Shown: piece after piece, positions 35,295-44,684 of the stretch
Numbering within the stretch: the first letter of the stretch is position 1
Layout of the letters: the number at the start of each line of letters is the position of its first letter
Assembly (NCBI GenBank): GCA_040954595.2
Contig: CM082576.2
Span: forward strand, 19,468,001 to 19,532,000
Source of the DNA: Balanoglossus misakiensis
Taxonomy: Eukaryota; Hemichordata
DNA length: 64,000 nt
Direction of reading: 5' to 3'
Made by a program: the position numbers and the translations under genes
The notes under the pieces: model-generated
Told to the model about the DNA's origin: nothing
Database searches by the model: none
The model's input: only the letters and a program-made list of their open reading frames with translations

Positions 35295-35368
35295 TCCCCT
35301 GCCCCATTCCCACTGCCATCGGCGCTACGCTCAAGGGCGCAGCCAGCGGTGGGAATGGGGCAGGGAAC
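35295..35368. repeat. GC-rich hairpin
   Basis: CCCTGCCCCATTCCCAC at the left and GTGGGAATGGGGCAGGG at the right are perfect complements enclosing a GC-rich centre. It abuts the right end of the giant foldback. Confidence 0.85.
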
Positions 35369-35476
35369 AGACTACTTCACTTGTGGAATAAAGTGCTCAT
35401 TTCTTGTGTATCTGCATTTTGTCGATGTTATCGCTCCTCTGGCAGAGAAGCCAGGGTGCTAGCTGTTGGCTTTAAT

Positions 35477-35733
35477 AAGGGACTGTTCAGAATTTACTTC
35501 CAGGGGGCGGAGAATTTTCAGAGGGGGGGGGGGACCACCCATTTTCTCCAAGACAAATTAGGGGAGACTAGACATAAAAGTCACAATAGGGGGACCATGG
35601 AAAATCCCCAGGAAATTTAAGGGGGGACCACATATTTCCTCCACAATTTACTAGGGGAGACCATGGGAAAAAATCACCAGGAAAATAAAAAATCCTCCAT
35701 CCCCAACTTGGAAGTAAAATCTGAACAGTCCTT
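35477..35733. mobile_element. ~257-bp MITE
   Basis: The left GGACTGTTCAGAATTTACTTCCA and right TGGAAGTAAAATCTGAACAGTCC ends are inverted complements with two mismatches. The interior has G-runs (35503-35532) and repeated GGGGAGAC or GGGGACCA words. No protein is encoded. The target duplication is unclear. Confidence 0.75.
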
Positions 35734-35738
35734 CATGG

Positions 35739-35800
35739 TTGTTTGTTTGTTTGTTTGCCTGTTTGTTTATTCGTATCTTTGTTTGTTTGTGTATTCTATC
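35739..35800. repeat. (GTTT)n microsatellite
   Basis: Imperfect run of GTTT and TTTG tetranucleotides just outside the MITE. Confidence 0.85.
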
Positions 35801-36835
35801 TCATTTAATATGATGCTTCTGTCACATTTGGCATTTACTGTCGCATAAACAATGACCGAACCGACTCGACTGCGTTTGGATGCACGATGGACTTAAGAGT
35901 GAATCCATCGGTGTTTACCGGCCAAAACAAAACCGTTTGATTTCTTTAACACTGTTGCAACAAGTGAGACCCTAGTACATGTAGTATATAAATCAGAAGT
36001 CCGGTGCATGTTTGCCAGTGACACCTACCACAAAATGGTATCGCCCAAATAATGTTGGGCGCGCCCGTGGAAGTTATAAGCCCGGCGCTTTTTCCTCATG
36101 ATTAATAAAACAGTTAACACAACATTGGAAATTCAGCCAATTTGTCCCTGTTTTGTAGAAATAGTGCGAGCTATACATGGCGAAAAGTTTTTCAAAAAAT
36201 AGATCAAAATGGGAATTCAAATTAGTGAATATTATTGGCACTTACAGAGTTTTAATTCAAAATAGAGGATTCATTCCAATGAATATGCAAGTCAAGAAGT
36301 CACATAGGGATCATGAAAATGACCTATTGATCATGTCATGATGATTATGTACAAGAGAGAAGTAAAAAACTGGTTATTGCTTGAATTTCATGTTTCTTTT
36401 TAATCAGATGTAGTCAACAGTCTTTCAACAAGTCTATAACATGATTTTGAAATGATTTTCAAAAGTACACAATTCCATATGAAAATGTTACTTTAAGATT
36501 TGTAAATTTTTCTGTATATTTGAGTTCACGTGCATAGGCTGACTCAAACATTCTTTGCATCAACATTTACCGTCCTTTCAAAAATCTTGCCTGTAGTCCA
36601 GGTTTTACATTTGCACTTAATAGCATTATAACACCATCATGTCATCCACATGTTACCCTCACAGCCAGTCACTGTGTGTATATTGTGATTCATGAAGTAC
36701 ATGTAGTGCTACATATTTTTGTGGAGATGAGACACACACACACATAGCAACCGATAGACAGACTGCTTGATAATATGCTCTGACTGATCCCTAAAGCTGA
36801 AACTTGTATGTGTTTGTACATACAACACAAAGGAA
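35801..36835. other. No gene recognised
   Basis: AT-rich sequence without recognisable exons. A CACACACACACA tract lies near 36732-36745. Confidence 0.45.
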
Positions 36836-37245
36836 CTAAAAATAGGGCATTCACATAGGGACCATTGAAAGTTTTCTGAAACATCTCAACTCAAACATTG
36901 ACATAAAAAATACTTTGTGAACAATTAAAGTCTTCCTGGAACGTTTCAGATTTGAGACGGTTTTGCCAGCCAGACCTGATCCGGTGTAATGATTAACACC
37001 TCTTCGCAACCCATTGTCTATGGGGCCGAGCCTCGCAGTGCCTATACATAAACTTTGTGTGTGTGGACACAAACGACTCAAAGGATTAATGCTCTGTGTT
37101 TACCATAGGCAAATAGTGTCTCAAATTTTTCCCTGCCTGAACCTGGTATCTGAAATGTTTCTCATTTTACCCAGTGTAAACATGGTGAAAGACAAAATGT
37201 CCTATACCTGTATAACATAGATCATAAATTTATAATACCAGGGTT
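36836..37245. repeat. Dispersed repeat shared in inverted form with 40950-41045
   Basis: AGGATTAATGCTCTGTGTTTACCATAGGC and TAGTGTCTCAAATTTT at 37081-37125 match, on the opposite strand, CAGATTTGAGACAC, GACACTATTAGTCTATGG and TAAACACAGAGCGTTAATAC at 40960-41043. Confidence 0.65.
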
Positions 37246-37285
37246 TACTTGGTCTGATTGAAGCTCTGTAATTGGTTGAAGCAAG

Positions 37286-37682
37286 GGTTTTTATTACATA
37301 TGTACCGTCGATTACTTGCACCGAGCGCGCGCGTAACATCGGTATTTGCACTCAGTGCAATACCAAAAACATTATGCTATACCTGTATGCAAATGAGTGG
37401 CCTGTTCACGAAACAAGCAATATCATTCCGCGGTCTCATTTCTTTCATTTTCGGTCTTTTTTTCAAAATGGGATGAACATATGTAATAAAAACAGAACCC
37501 CATGGCTCAATCGTGCAAGCACGGCGTACCGGTAGTATTTGCACTCGTGCTGGCGGTGTATTCTTGCTGCCCCCCGCACGAGCGACAGCGAGTGCGGGGG
37601 ACGGGCGCAAGAATACACCGCCAGACACTCGATGCAAATACTACCGTTACGCCGTGCTTGCACGATCGAGCCATGGGGTTCT
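37286..37682. mobile_element. Nested foldback sequences, GC-rich hairpin inside
   Basis: The inner hairpin at 37494-37682 has arms of about 88-90 bp: AGAACCCCATGGCTCAATCG pairs with CGATCGAGCCATGGGGTTCT, and GTATTTGCACTCG and GGCGGTGTATTCTTGC have complements in the other arm. The loop is near CACGAGCGACAGCGAGTG. Outside it, TTTTTATTACATATGT (about 37288) pairs with ACATATGTAATAAAAA (37477), enclosing a stretch with GCGCGCGCG. Open frames on both strands here are by-products of the palindrome. Confidence 0.75.
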
Positions 37683-37764
37683 GTCATAACATTCTCTACT
37701 AGAAGACCTGAACAGTAAATAACTGAAATAAAATACACAAAAGAGAATGCATCTGAATAGAACA

Positions 37765-38287
37765 CAATTTATTAACTTGGATTGGTCATGGGCATCAGGG
37801 CGCTCTACTTAAGAAATTCTAGAACATGTTTGTACAAGTGGCATTTTCATGAGCAGTGAGCAACGAGGCCTTTCTGGCATGTAATACTTAAAATCCAAAC
37901 ATCAGATTTTTTATCACACAAAATCATATTATATACAATGACATTATAAATGGTGTGCGCTTATATTTGGTTACGGATTTAAAACCTCTTTGAGGAAAAT
38001 TTTGCAGAGAGGTCTTGTATCTACAACCAAATAACCACTATGTTCATATCATTCAGATTGCTCAGTACTATCAGCGAGTTCACCAGTGGTTTCCAGAAAT
38101 CTATAGGCTAAACATATGCCATTTTCATTGTGCCTCCCCCCATCTATTTCAATACAATAAATAATGGCTGGCTTGATTTTTCACCAGGACTTTTCAACAA
38201 TAGTTTTTGTTAAGATATAGACAACATTCCAGATGTGTATGAAAACTCGAGGAAAATAATAACATTTGACCTGTCATCAGTTGTGAA
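37765..38287 (-). other. Probable 3' untranslated region of the UBE2J1-like gene
   Basis: Lies downstream of the stop codon at 38288-38290 on the minus strand. AT-rich; a minus-strand AATAAA signal is present (plus strand TTTATT at about 37769). The extent is inferred. Confidence 0.4.
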
Positions 38288-38883
38288 TTAATTAAATATT
38301 TTCATAAACAACACATTATAATCAAATTTAAACTCGTATGTAATGAATAATCGTCTCAACATAAGAGCTGCTAAGGCTAGACTCAACAGCACTATCAACA
38401 CGAAAGAATTACTATTTTCTTGCTGACGTATCTGGCGATTATTCTGATTTGATAGTGTGTCGTTTCTTCTTCTGGGTTGCTCATACCCTTGCTGGCTGAC
38501 ATTTCTTTGTCGTATGTTTGTCTCTGTGGTAGCATTGTCATTGGCATTTCTCTGGGGGTGTTTTCTGTGTTGGCAGTTGCAGGTTCTGGTGCTAGGGGAG
38601 TGTTGACATCTGCCTGGGGTGTTGCATCGGCTGGCGGTTGAACGGTGTTGTCGTTGTTCGATGCCGCATCTCTGTGTCGTGGCGGCTGTCCGGCTCCTGC
38701 AAACGCAGCGTACTGAGACACGAATGGGTTCGGGTATGACATCTGCTGGAAGTGTTGCTGGTATGCTGCGGCTGGATAGGGTGGGGGTTGTTGGTTCGCA
38801 GAAGCTACAGGCTGGGGTGTGTTTGTGCTTGTGCTTGTTGTGGCAGTATCAGCAGAGGTTGCTATGCTTTTCTTTGTCTCTTC
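38288..38883 (-). CDS. UBE2J1: Last exon of ubiquitin-conjugating enzyme E2 J1 (UBE2J1), with apparent frameshift
   Basis: UBE2J1 is a tail-anchored E2 of the ER membrane that works with ER-associated degradation ligases. This exon starts after a strong acceptor (TTTTTATCCTCCACAG on the minus strand). It opens with a Thr/Ser-, Pro- and Gln-rich linker (NQQPPPYPAAAYQQ), and the terminal part contains RQRNVSQQG, then QPRRRND, then a membrane anchor LIVLLSLALAALMLRRLF and a lumenal YEFKFDY, ending at a TAA at 38288-38290. From memory, human UBE2J1 ends with a very similar anchor, LIVILTLALAALIFRRIY. The linker and the anchor are in different frames: one base appears to be missing, most simply in a five-C run (plus-strand G-run 38554-38558). 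The catalytic UBC domain exons are not in this window. The frameshift may be a sequencing error or a true lesion. Confidence 0.75.
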
Positions 38884-39185
38884 CTGTGGAGGATAAAAAG
38901 AACACAGTGTTTTTGCAAAGGTCGGGGAACACTGGTAATGGATTTGGGAACCCCGTTAATATTCCTATAACCTCCTAATATAACCACATTGATACACCCA
39001 GGGGAACCCCGGTAAAATGACTGGGGAACTCTGGTAGACTGCCTGACCACTGTGACATTGGCCTTGTTCTGTTGTTTTAATTCGGAGTGACTGGGGTACT
39101 CCGGTAGATTTTATCTAGGTACCGCCCTTAACAAAAACACTAGAACAGAATCACAATTTGGAAGGCATGAGAGGCAAATACCATT
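38884..39185. other. UBE2J1 intron sequence with small internal repeats
   Basis: No exon is recognised upstream of the acceptor. The phrase GGGGAAC(C/T)C(C/T)GGTA recurs at about 39001, 39024 and 39093, giving a weak short-period repeat. Confidence 0.45.
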
Positions 39186-39188
39186 TAA

Positions 39189-40130
39189 GGATGTACACGC
39201 ACAACATAAACTGATAAACAGTGCATGTGTGTCTGTTCCTGAAAGGATTACATCGATAATTGCCAGAAAACAAACTTCTACTATTGTCTTTTTCACGAAA
39301 TTTTACACATAGCTCAGACAAGTAAACGTAAATTCCTTGGTCAAAAAAAATTATGTGGTCACCAAGCTCTATTATGAGATAAATTGCGTTAAAATCTTCG
39401 CCCATAGACAAACCATTGGTGAAAAATGCTGAGACAGCAAATTTCTTCTAATATCAACTAAATTCATGGCTCTGTATTTTTTTTAAAAAGGGCAATGACC
39501 CCTACAATTTTTAACGGATTCTCATTATACATACACAGCATAATCCAAAAATCCACAATTAAAAGAATGACAATACTTTCAACGTGTATAATACCAGCAT
39601 ACACCTGTTTCAAGTCCAGTGTCCTAATACACCATCATCATGAATTGGAACTCAAAGCAAGGCCAATGAGCAAACCCAGATTGACAACTCATTACACCAG
39701 CAAAGTGGTTTCTTTATGGAAGTGGTGGTACCAATAAATACTTTATTCAAGGTAAGAATTTCTTATTGTAGCAGTATTTTCATTTCCATTCATGTTTTAA
39801 AGGCCTTTTTTGTAGATTCTGAGTTTCTATGCCAGACAAAGTATGATTATTTTTCCACTAATGCAGCCTGAATTAAAGTCAACATTTTTCACCATAGGTC
39901 TTTCTATGTTATTTTTCTATAGGCATGGACACATTTAAGTTTATCTCAAAACTGAGCACAGTGGTGAGCCTACAACTTATATGAATCACTCAATTTAATT
40001 TCATTTGGATGAGTTATGAGCGAAACTTCTTAAAATTACAATAGTAGAAAAGGGTTTTCTATCAATTCTTAATGTTATCCTATGGGAAGAAACACATTCC
40101 ATGAGCTCATACATGTAGTGTGTGCCATTC
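39189..40130. mobile_element. 942-bp TTAA-flanked element with ~230-bp inverted arms
   Basis: TTAA occurs at 39185-39188 and 40131-40134. The ends GGATGTACACGCACAACAT and the complement of the right end (GAATGGCACACACTACAT) are similar. Inward, both arms share AGAAAAC, CTTCTACTATTGT and TAGCTCA-like words in inverted order. The arms are clearly diverged, so the insertion is old. A related copy lies at 48873-49235. Open frames inside show no transposase. It sits in what would be a UBE2J1 intron. Confidence 0.65.
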
Positions 40131-40307
40131 TTAACCCTTTCAGTATTATATGAATCAGATATAGAAGCTTGTTCAACGTCCCGTTGCGGCCAAGCCAATC
40201 AGATTGCACGTTATGTCAATCAAAACTGAAGGATACCTAAAGTTCTCTATAAGGCACCGTCTGATTGGTTTACTAGAGTTTTCAACGGGAGCTTCTATGG
40301 GAGTTGG

Positions 40308-40382
40308 TCAGATGTAGTGTGAGGCGACAGTATAAGAATACCGTACTGCGAAGTAAAAGACGTCGCCGTACCCTACATCTGA
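40308..40382. repeat. Inverted repeat, possible MITE end or hairpin
   Basis: TCAGATGTAGTGTGAGGCGAC at the left is complementary, with two or three mismatches, to GTCGCCGTACCCTACATCTGA at the right. Short CCAATCAGATTG and CTGATTGG words lie outside (40193, 40260). Confidence 0.65.
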
Positions 40383-41040
40383 TTTTAATCAGATTGTATG
40401 CACACATAAGCTGGTTTAGAATACTGATAAACCCTGATGAAACAATCTCAGTAAAATATATACAGATGAGAATGAGAATGCAGTTAAAGTTAAATATACA
40501 TTCGTTGTATCTTTTGGCTTTATTTCCAGTATTTTTGTTCTATGTAGCAAATGCGATTTCATGTTCTACTCCACACAGATTGTTACTTGTCAGCACAGAA
40601 TGTATGTGTATAATGGCCATTGTCATTGTTGACAATAATTCATGGATTCTAGTCTGGACTTAAATTCCAATTTGGCACAATAACAATGCTGACCATACAC
40701 ATATATGTTTCATCATGTTTCGGGAATTTGCACAAGAAACTGCTAAACAAAGATACTGAAAACATAGGAAAAAGGTAAAGGTAATGGAGCTTTAATTACA
40801 ATTCACACTGTATACAAAATCCATGTAAAAATTCAAAATACTGGATTTGTCAGCTTCAACTGATATGGGGGTCACACAAGAAATTGCTAAAACGTCTCAG
40901 ATCAAATACTGGCATAAATTATTATTGGTGAATGGTTTAAGTGGTCCTGAATCTTCTCAGATTTGAGACACGTCTCTTACCAGGTTCACACAGGGTAAAA
41001 TTTGAGACACTATTAGTCTATGGTAAACACAGAGCGTTAA
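40383..41040. other. No gene recognised
   Basis: A plus-strand frame at 40304-40663 is hydrophobic in its second half but has no recognisable family. 40950-41043 is the inverted relative of the repeat at 36836-37245. A G-run lies at 41047-41058. Confidence 0.45.
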
Positions 41041-41220
41041 TACTTTGGGGGGGGGGGGGTTAGCTGGGCAGACCCGCCCTCCTTTATTTTTTGCCACCCT
41101 GCTATCTTACGCGCCGCCCTGCTTTCTTTTCATTCCCGCCTTGGTAAATATTTATTGTTTCTGGTGCACGCTCCCGCATGCGGCTGGCATTTGAGAGAAT
41201 GATATTTATTCAGTTTAGGG

Positions 41221-42310
41221 ATGTTTTGTCGCCTTTGTACAAAACACAAGCAGAAGGCCAAGTGCGGAGGGACTTGGGTTACAACATCTCCATGTACATG
41301 TACCACCCTTCGCGAAGACAAACTCAAGCAGCATGAAGAGACGATTATCGACTGGGCGGCAATGCAGCTTGACGCCGAGGCAGCAGTTATCGAGAACAGC
41401 AGCGGTCTTGTGGCTGCATTTGACAAGGTCATCACCTTTGAGACGCAAGCCTTCATGCATCGGCGTCCTACGATGCATGTATTTTCTCATGCACAGAGAA
41501 TTGCCGCACACCACCAACTTCATCCATGTTTTGGAATTGGCAAAGTCCCTCGGGTGTTCATTCCTTGGTACTCTCAGCAGTGATGACCACAACTATAATG
41601 GTTTATTGCATTGGTAAGTAGGTCTACTGATTTTTGTGCAGATCTAAATTGTAGGCAATGTAGTAACATTTATTTAAACCTGGTTGTTTTCAAGAAAGGA
41701 TCACTGTTTAAGCAATAGTGTTACACTCAATAAATAATAATTACTGTACAAATTACTGTGAATTTTGATAAGTTTAATCTGAAGAGTAATTTTCATTTAT
41801 TTCATTTTTCAGGCAAAGTCATCCGTGATGAGATTTTAGAGAAGATGAAAGGAAGTAACTTCTATTCACTGTTAATAGATGAAAACAACTGATGTGGCTG
41901 TATTGAAGCAATTAATCATCTATTCCAAGTACACCTTGAAGTCTGGGAAGTCAGTTGTGTCTTTCCTTGGAGTTAAAGAAGTAAGTGGAAAGTTTTTCAA
42001 TTTTTAAGTCTACACTGAATTAAAAACATACGATTAAACATGTTTTTGAGTGACCTCATTTAATTGATTTTGCTGACTAGTTATTTCAGGTGAGACAAAC
42101 ATTGAGTTGTACATTGCATGTGTTAACATCAAGGTTTTATTTTCACTGTTTTAGGTTGGTGATGGCAGAGCAGACACCATTGCACAGTCAGTGAAAGAGT
42201 TTTCTTCAGAGAATGGTATTGTCTTAAGAGATCGTCTGTCTGCTTTGGGCAGTGATGGTGCTCCTGTTATGCTAGGACAGAAAGGAGGGGTGGCTACCAA
42301 ACTAAAAGAA
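41221..42310 (+). pseudogene. Spliced hAT transposase / ZMYM6-like gene remnant, three exons, frameshifted
   Basis: Exon 1 (about 41221-41613) begins FCRLCTKHKQKAKCGG and CTTLREDKLKQHEE, like the short zinc-finger N-terminus of ZMYM6/ZNF862-type hAT relatives. In another frame it continues with LPHTTNFIHVLELAKSLGC. Exon 2 (41813-41980) gives KVIRDEILEKMKGSNFYSLL and IDE, then after one extra A (about 41882) TTDVAVLKQLIIYSKY. Exon 3 (42155-42310) gives DGRADTIAQSVKEF and ALGSDGAPVMLGQKGG. The DE-TTDVA and GSDGA motifs belong to the hAT catalytic core. Introns have GTAAGT...CAG, GTAAGT...TAG and a final GTGAGT donor. At least two, probably three, frameshifts make it non-functional. The 3' part is missing, and a composite repeat begins at about 42400. 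Confidence 0.8.
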
Positions 42311-43119
42311 GTGAGTGAAATTTTGAGTTGTGAAGACATTGTGATTTTGTAAGTTTTTAGTTGGTGTCTTTATATCGTGACAATAATAATAGTAATAATT
42401 AAAGCTGCAAGCAGCATTGAAGGGGCCCAAGCATAGAGATAATAACCATTAGACTCCATTCAGGGTTGTACCATTCAATTGCGTAGGCTGTATTTGCTCT
42501 GGATGTGGAGATATGGGGAAGTAGGCAACCACCCGAAATGGATGTCCTACAAGTACAAACACAACAACCACAAGTGAACTTCTACGTTATGTAAGGACTT
42601 CAGTTAAGTACTTCAAAGGTCAGCTGAGGGTACCCAAAAATTGGGCCAAAAATTTGGATTCCTATTTGGTTCATATTCAAGACAACGGAAAATTCTCGCC
42701 CTTTGGGTTTTTAAAATTAGGTATGGCCATAATAATGAGTTACGCAAGTAAGTTACAGGTGGCCCTAGGAATTTAGCATTTCATGACGGTCCTACCCTAC
42801 CCCTCCAAACACGTGGCTATATATGATGTGCATGCTAACATATGGAAAGCAGGTCAATGGACACCTGAGGTCATTCAAAAATTTGACAGAAAAATTTCAT
42901 TCCTGTTTATGTCTTGTGCAACAAATCCTACATTTGCAGCCCTTTCACTTTGCCTAACATTAGGTATGCACGTAATACATGAATCAAGCAGGTGTCAAAG
43001 GTATCCCCCTGTATTTGGCATTTCATGATAGTTTCATCCCTCCAAATACCAAAGCTGCACCTGTACAACGGGATGAGATATGGCACTGTATGACAGAGGT
43101 CATCCAAATCACCTTATAC

Positions 43120-43990
43120 ATCAATCAATCAATCAATCAATCAGAGAAATTTGTATAGCGCCAGTATCTATAACAAGTGTCATACTCAAAGGCGCTTGTG
43201 CTCATTGGCCCACACCATATGCTCTTGCGAAATAATGCGTCTTCAGTCTTTTCTTAAAGATACTCAAACTTGGAGCTTGACGAATGTTCCACAGTTTCGT
43301 TGCAGCATGAGAGAATGCTCGGCCACCGTATGAAGAACGTTTGTACATTGTAGTGCATAAAAGGCTCTTATTAGCTGAACGAAGCCTGCGACCAGGAGAA
43401 TATGTCCGAATGAGATCGTGGATATAGTTCGGAGCGAGATTATTTAAGGCTTTGTATGTGAGCAGATTTATTTTATACTCTATCCTGTGGCGAACTGGTA
43501 ACCAATGAAGAAGTTGAAGAACTGGCGTTATATGGGCAGACTTCCTGGACCGAGTTATGATTCTTGCAGCTGTATTTTGTGTGCGTTGTAGAAGGTTCAG
43601 ACTGCGTTCTGGTATACCATACAGTAATGCATTACCATAGTCGAGTTTCGCTGCCAAAATAGCATGAATCACTGTTTGACATGTTGCTTTGTTAAGAAAT
43701 TTCCTGATTTGTCCGACACGGCGAAAGTGGTAATATATTGATTGACAAGTTTTCTTGATGTGATCTTTATACATGTGCGTATTGTCAAATATTACACCAA
43801 TATTGCGAGCTGATTTAACGACGGGAACAGAGCTTGAACCAATGCTAATCTTGTCAATAGCATCAGCAGAGTGATGAAATTGTGAACGAATAAGTAGAAT
43901 CTCAGTTTTTGGAGTCGTTGAGTTGAAGCTTGTTTTGGGTCATCCAGTCCTTAAGATCACGGATACAGGCCTCAATGGACATTTGGGCAA
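43120..43990 (-). pseudogene. 5'-truncated CR1/L2-like LINE (ORF2 C-terminal part)
   Basis: On the minus strand an open frame of 190 codons (43774-43202) shows the end of a CR1/L2-type ORF2: CQTVIHAILAAKLDYGNALL, LQRTQNTAARIITR, HITPVLQLLHWLPVRHRI, then SYGGRAFS, ATKLWN and APSLSIFKKRLKT before the stop. Upstream the coding text continues (CIRDLKDWMTQNKLQLNDSK) but needs one A removed from a five-base run at 43906-43910. The 3' untranslated tail has AAGCGCCTTTGAG and GGCGCTATAC words, then a (TTGA)n tail (plus strand 43122-43141). The palm domain is missing, so this is a typical 5'-truncated, dead insertion. Confidence 0.88.
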
Positions 43991-44540
43991 AAACCAACTG
44001 ACACTTACATTCGTCCCTGTGGAACAAAAACCACACCTATCGCCCTGTTGGTTAGTGTCTAATTAAATGTACAAAATCAATGACTTAGGCAGGTGCAACA
44101 GACGACCCCGCCTTTGGTATATCATTATGGTCCCATCCGTATATGCCCCCCCCCCCTCCCAAGCCAAAGCTGCATGCATCTGCTGTGGATGCTCACTAAG
44201 CAAAAGTAGGTGAAAGGTCACATAAGGTCGCCCACAACTTGACGGGAAAATCGGACTTCATATTGATCCATGTGCAACAAATAGCACGCTACCACCCCTT
44301 TCATTGACCCCACAATTACGCATGCACATAATTATTGAGTTATGCAGGTGTCACAGGTGACACCCGAATCGGGTGTATTATTTTAGTCCCATACAGCTGC
44401 ATGTAGCTGCGTGCCGTTACGGGCGACCTGATAACCCACACGGCCACCTGCGGGCCGACTCCCATACTGAACGTCCAGTTGCAACATCACGACTGAAGTA
44501 GGAACTTTTGAACGGCAACGAAGCCTGATCTCTGATTATT
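43991..44540. repeat. Internal part of the composite repeat
   Basis: Contains GGTGTCACAGGTGACACCCGAATCGGG, a C-run at 44148-44158 and one of the repeated ATTATTTTAGTCCCAT phrases. No gene. Confidence 0.5.
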
Positions 44541-44544
44541 GCTG

Positions 44545-44680
44545 GTACCATACTCCTGTCGTGCAAGAAAATCACTGGTCTGCTGACGTATTTCAGCCAA
44601 TTTCCCAAACTACTATCCACTACATGTGACTACAATGCTAATGAAACCTCCCACAACATTAGCGACTTAGGGTCAAAGTC
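44545..44680 (+). repeat. Left copy of a ~135-bp direct repeat flanking the second LINE
   Basis: AATCACTGGTCTGCTGACGT, ATTTCAGCCAATTTCCC, GCTAATGAAACCTCCCACAA and GGGTCAAAGTCC recur, diverged, at 47300-47420. It is too long and diverged to be a target duplication, so it more likely reflects a duplicated host repeat. Confidence 0.65.
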
Positions 44681-44684
44681 CACT

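Noticed and set aside
37258-37765. Several frames of 66-100 codons on both strands
   Set aside because: They are by-products of a near-perfect GC-rich palindrome.
38395-38742. Proline/alanine-rich protein such as a HERPUD C-terminal region
   Set aside because: The alternative frame just downstream gives the UBE2J1-type tail anchor and lumenal tail, a far better explanation than HERPUD.
38619-38978. Plus-strand frame of 119 codons
   Set aside because: It is the shadow of the minus-strand UBE2J1 exon and continues through that exon's splice acceptor.
41130-41592. Minus-strand frames opposite the hAT remnant
   Set aside because: The plus strand carries the recognisable hAT/ZMYM6-like motifs and splice sites; the minus frames are shadows.
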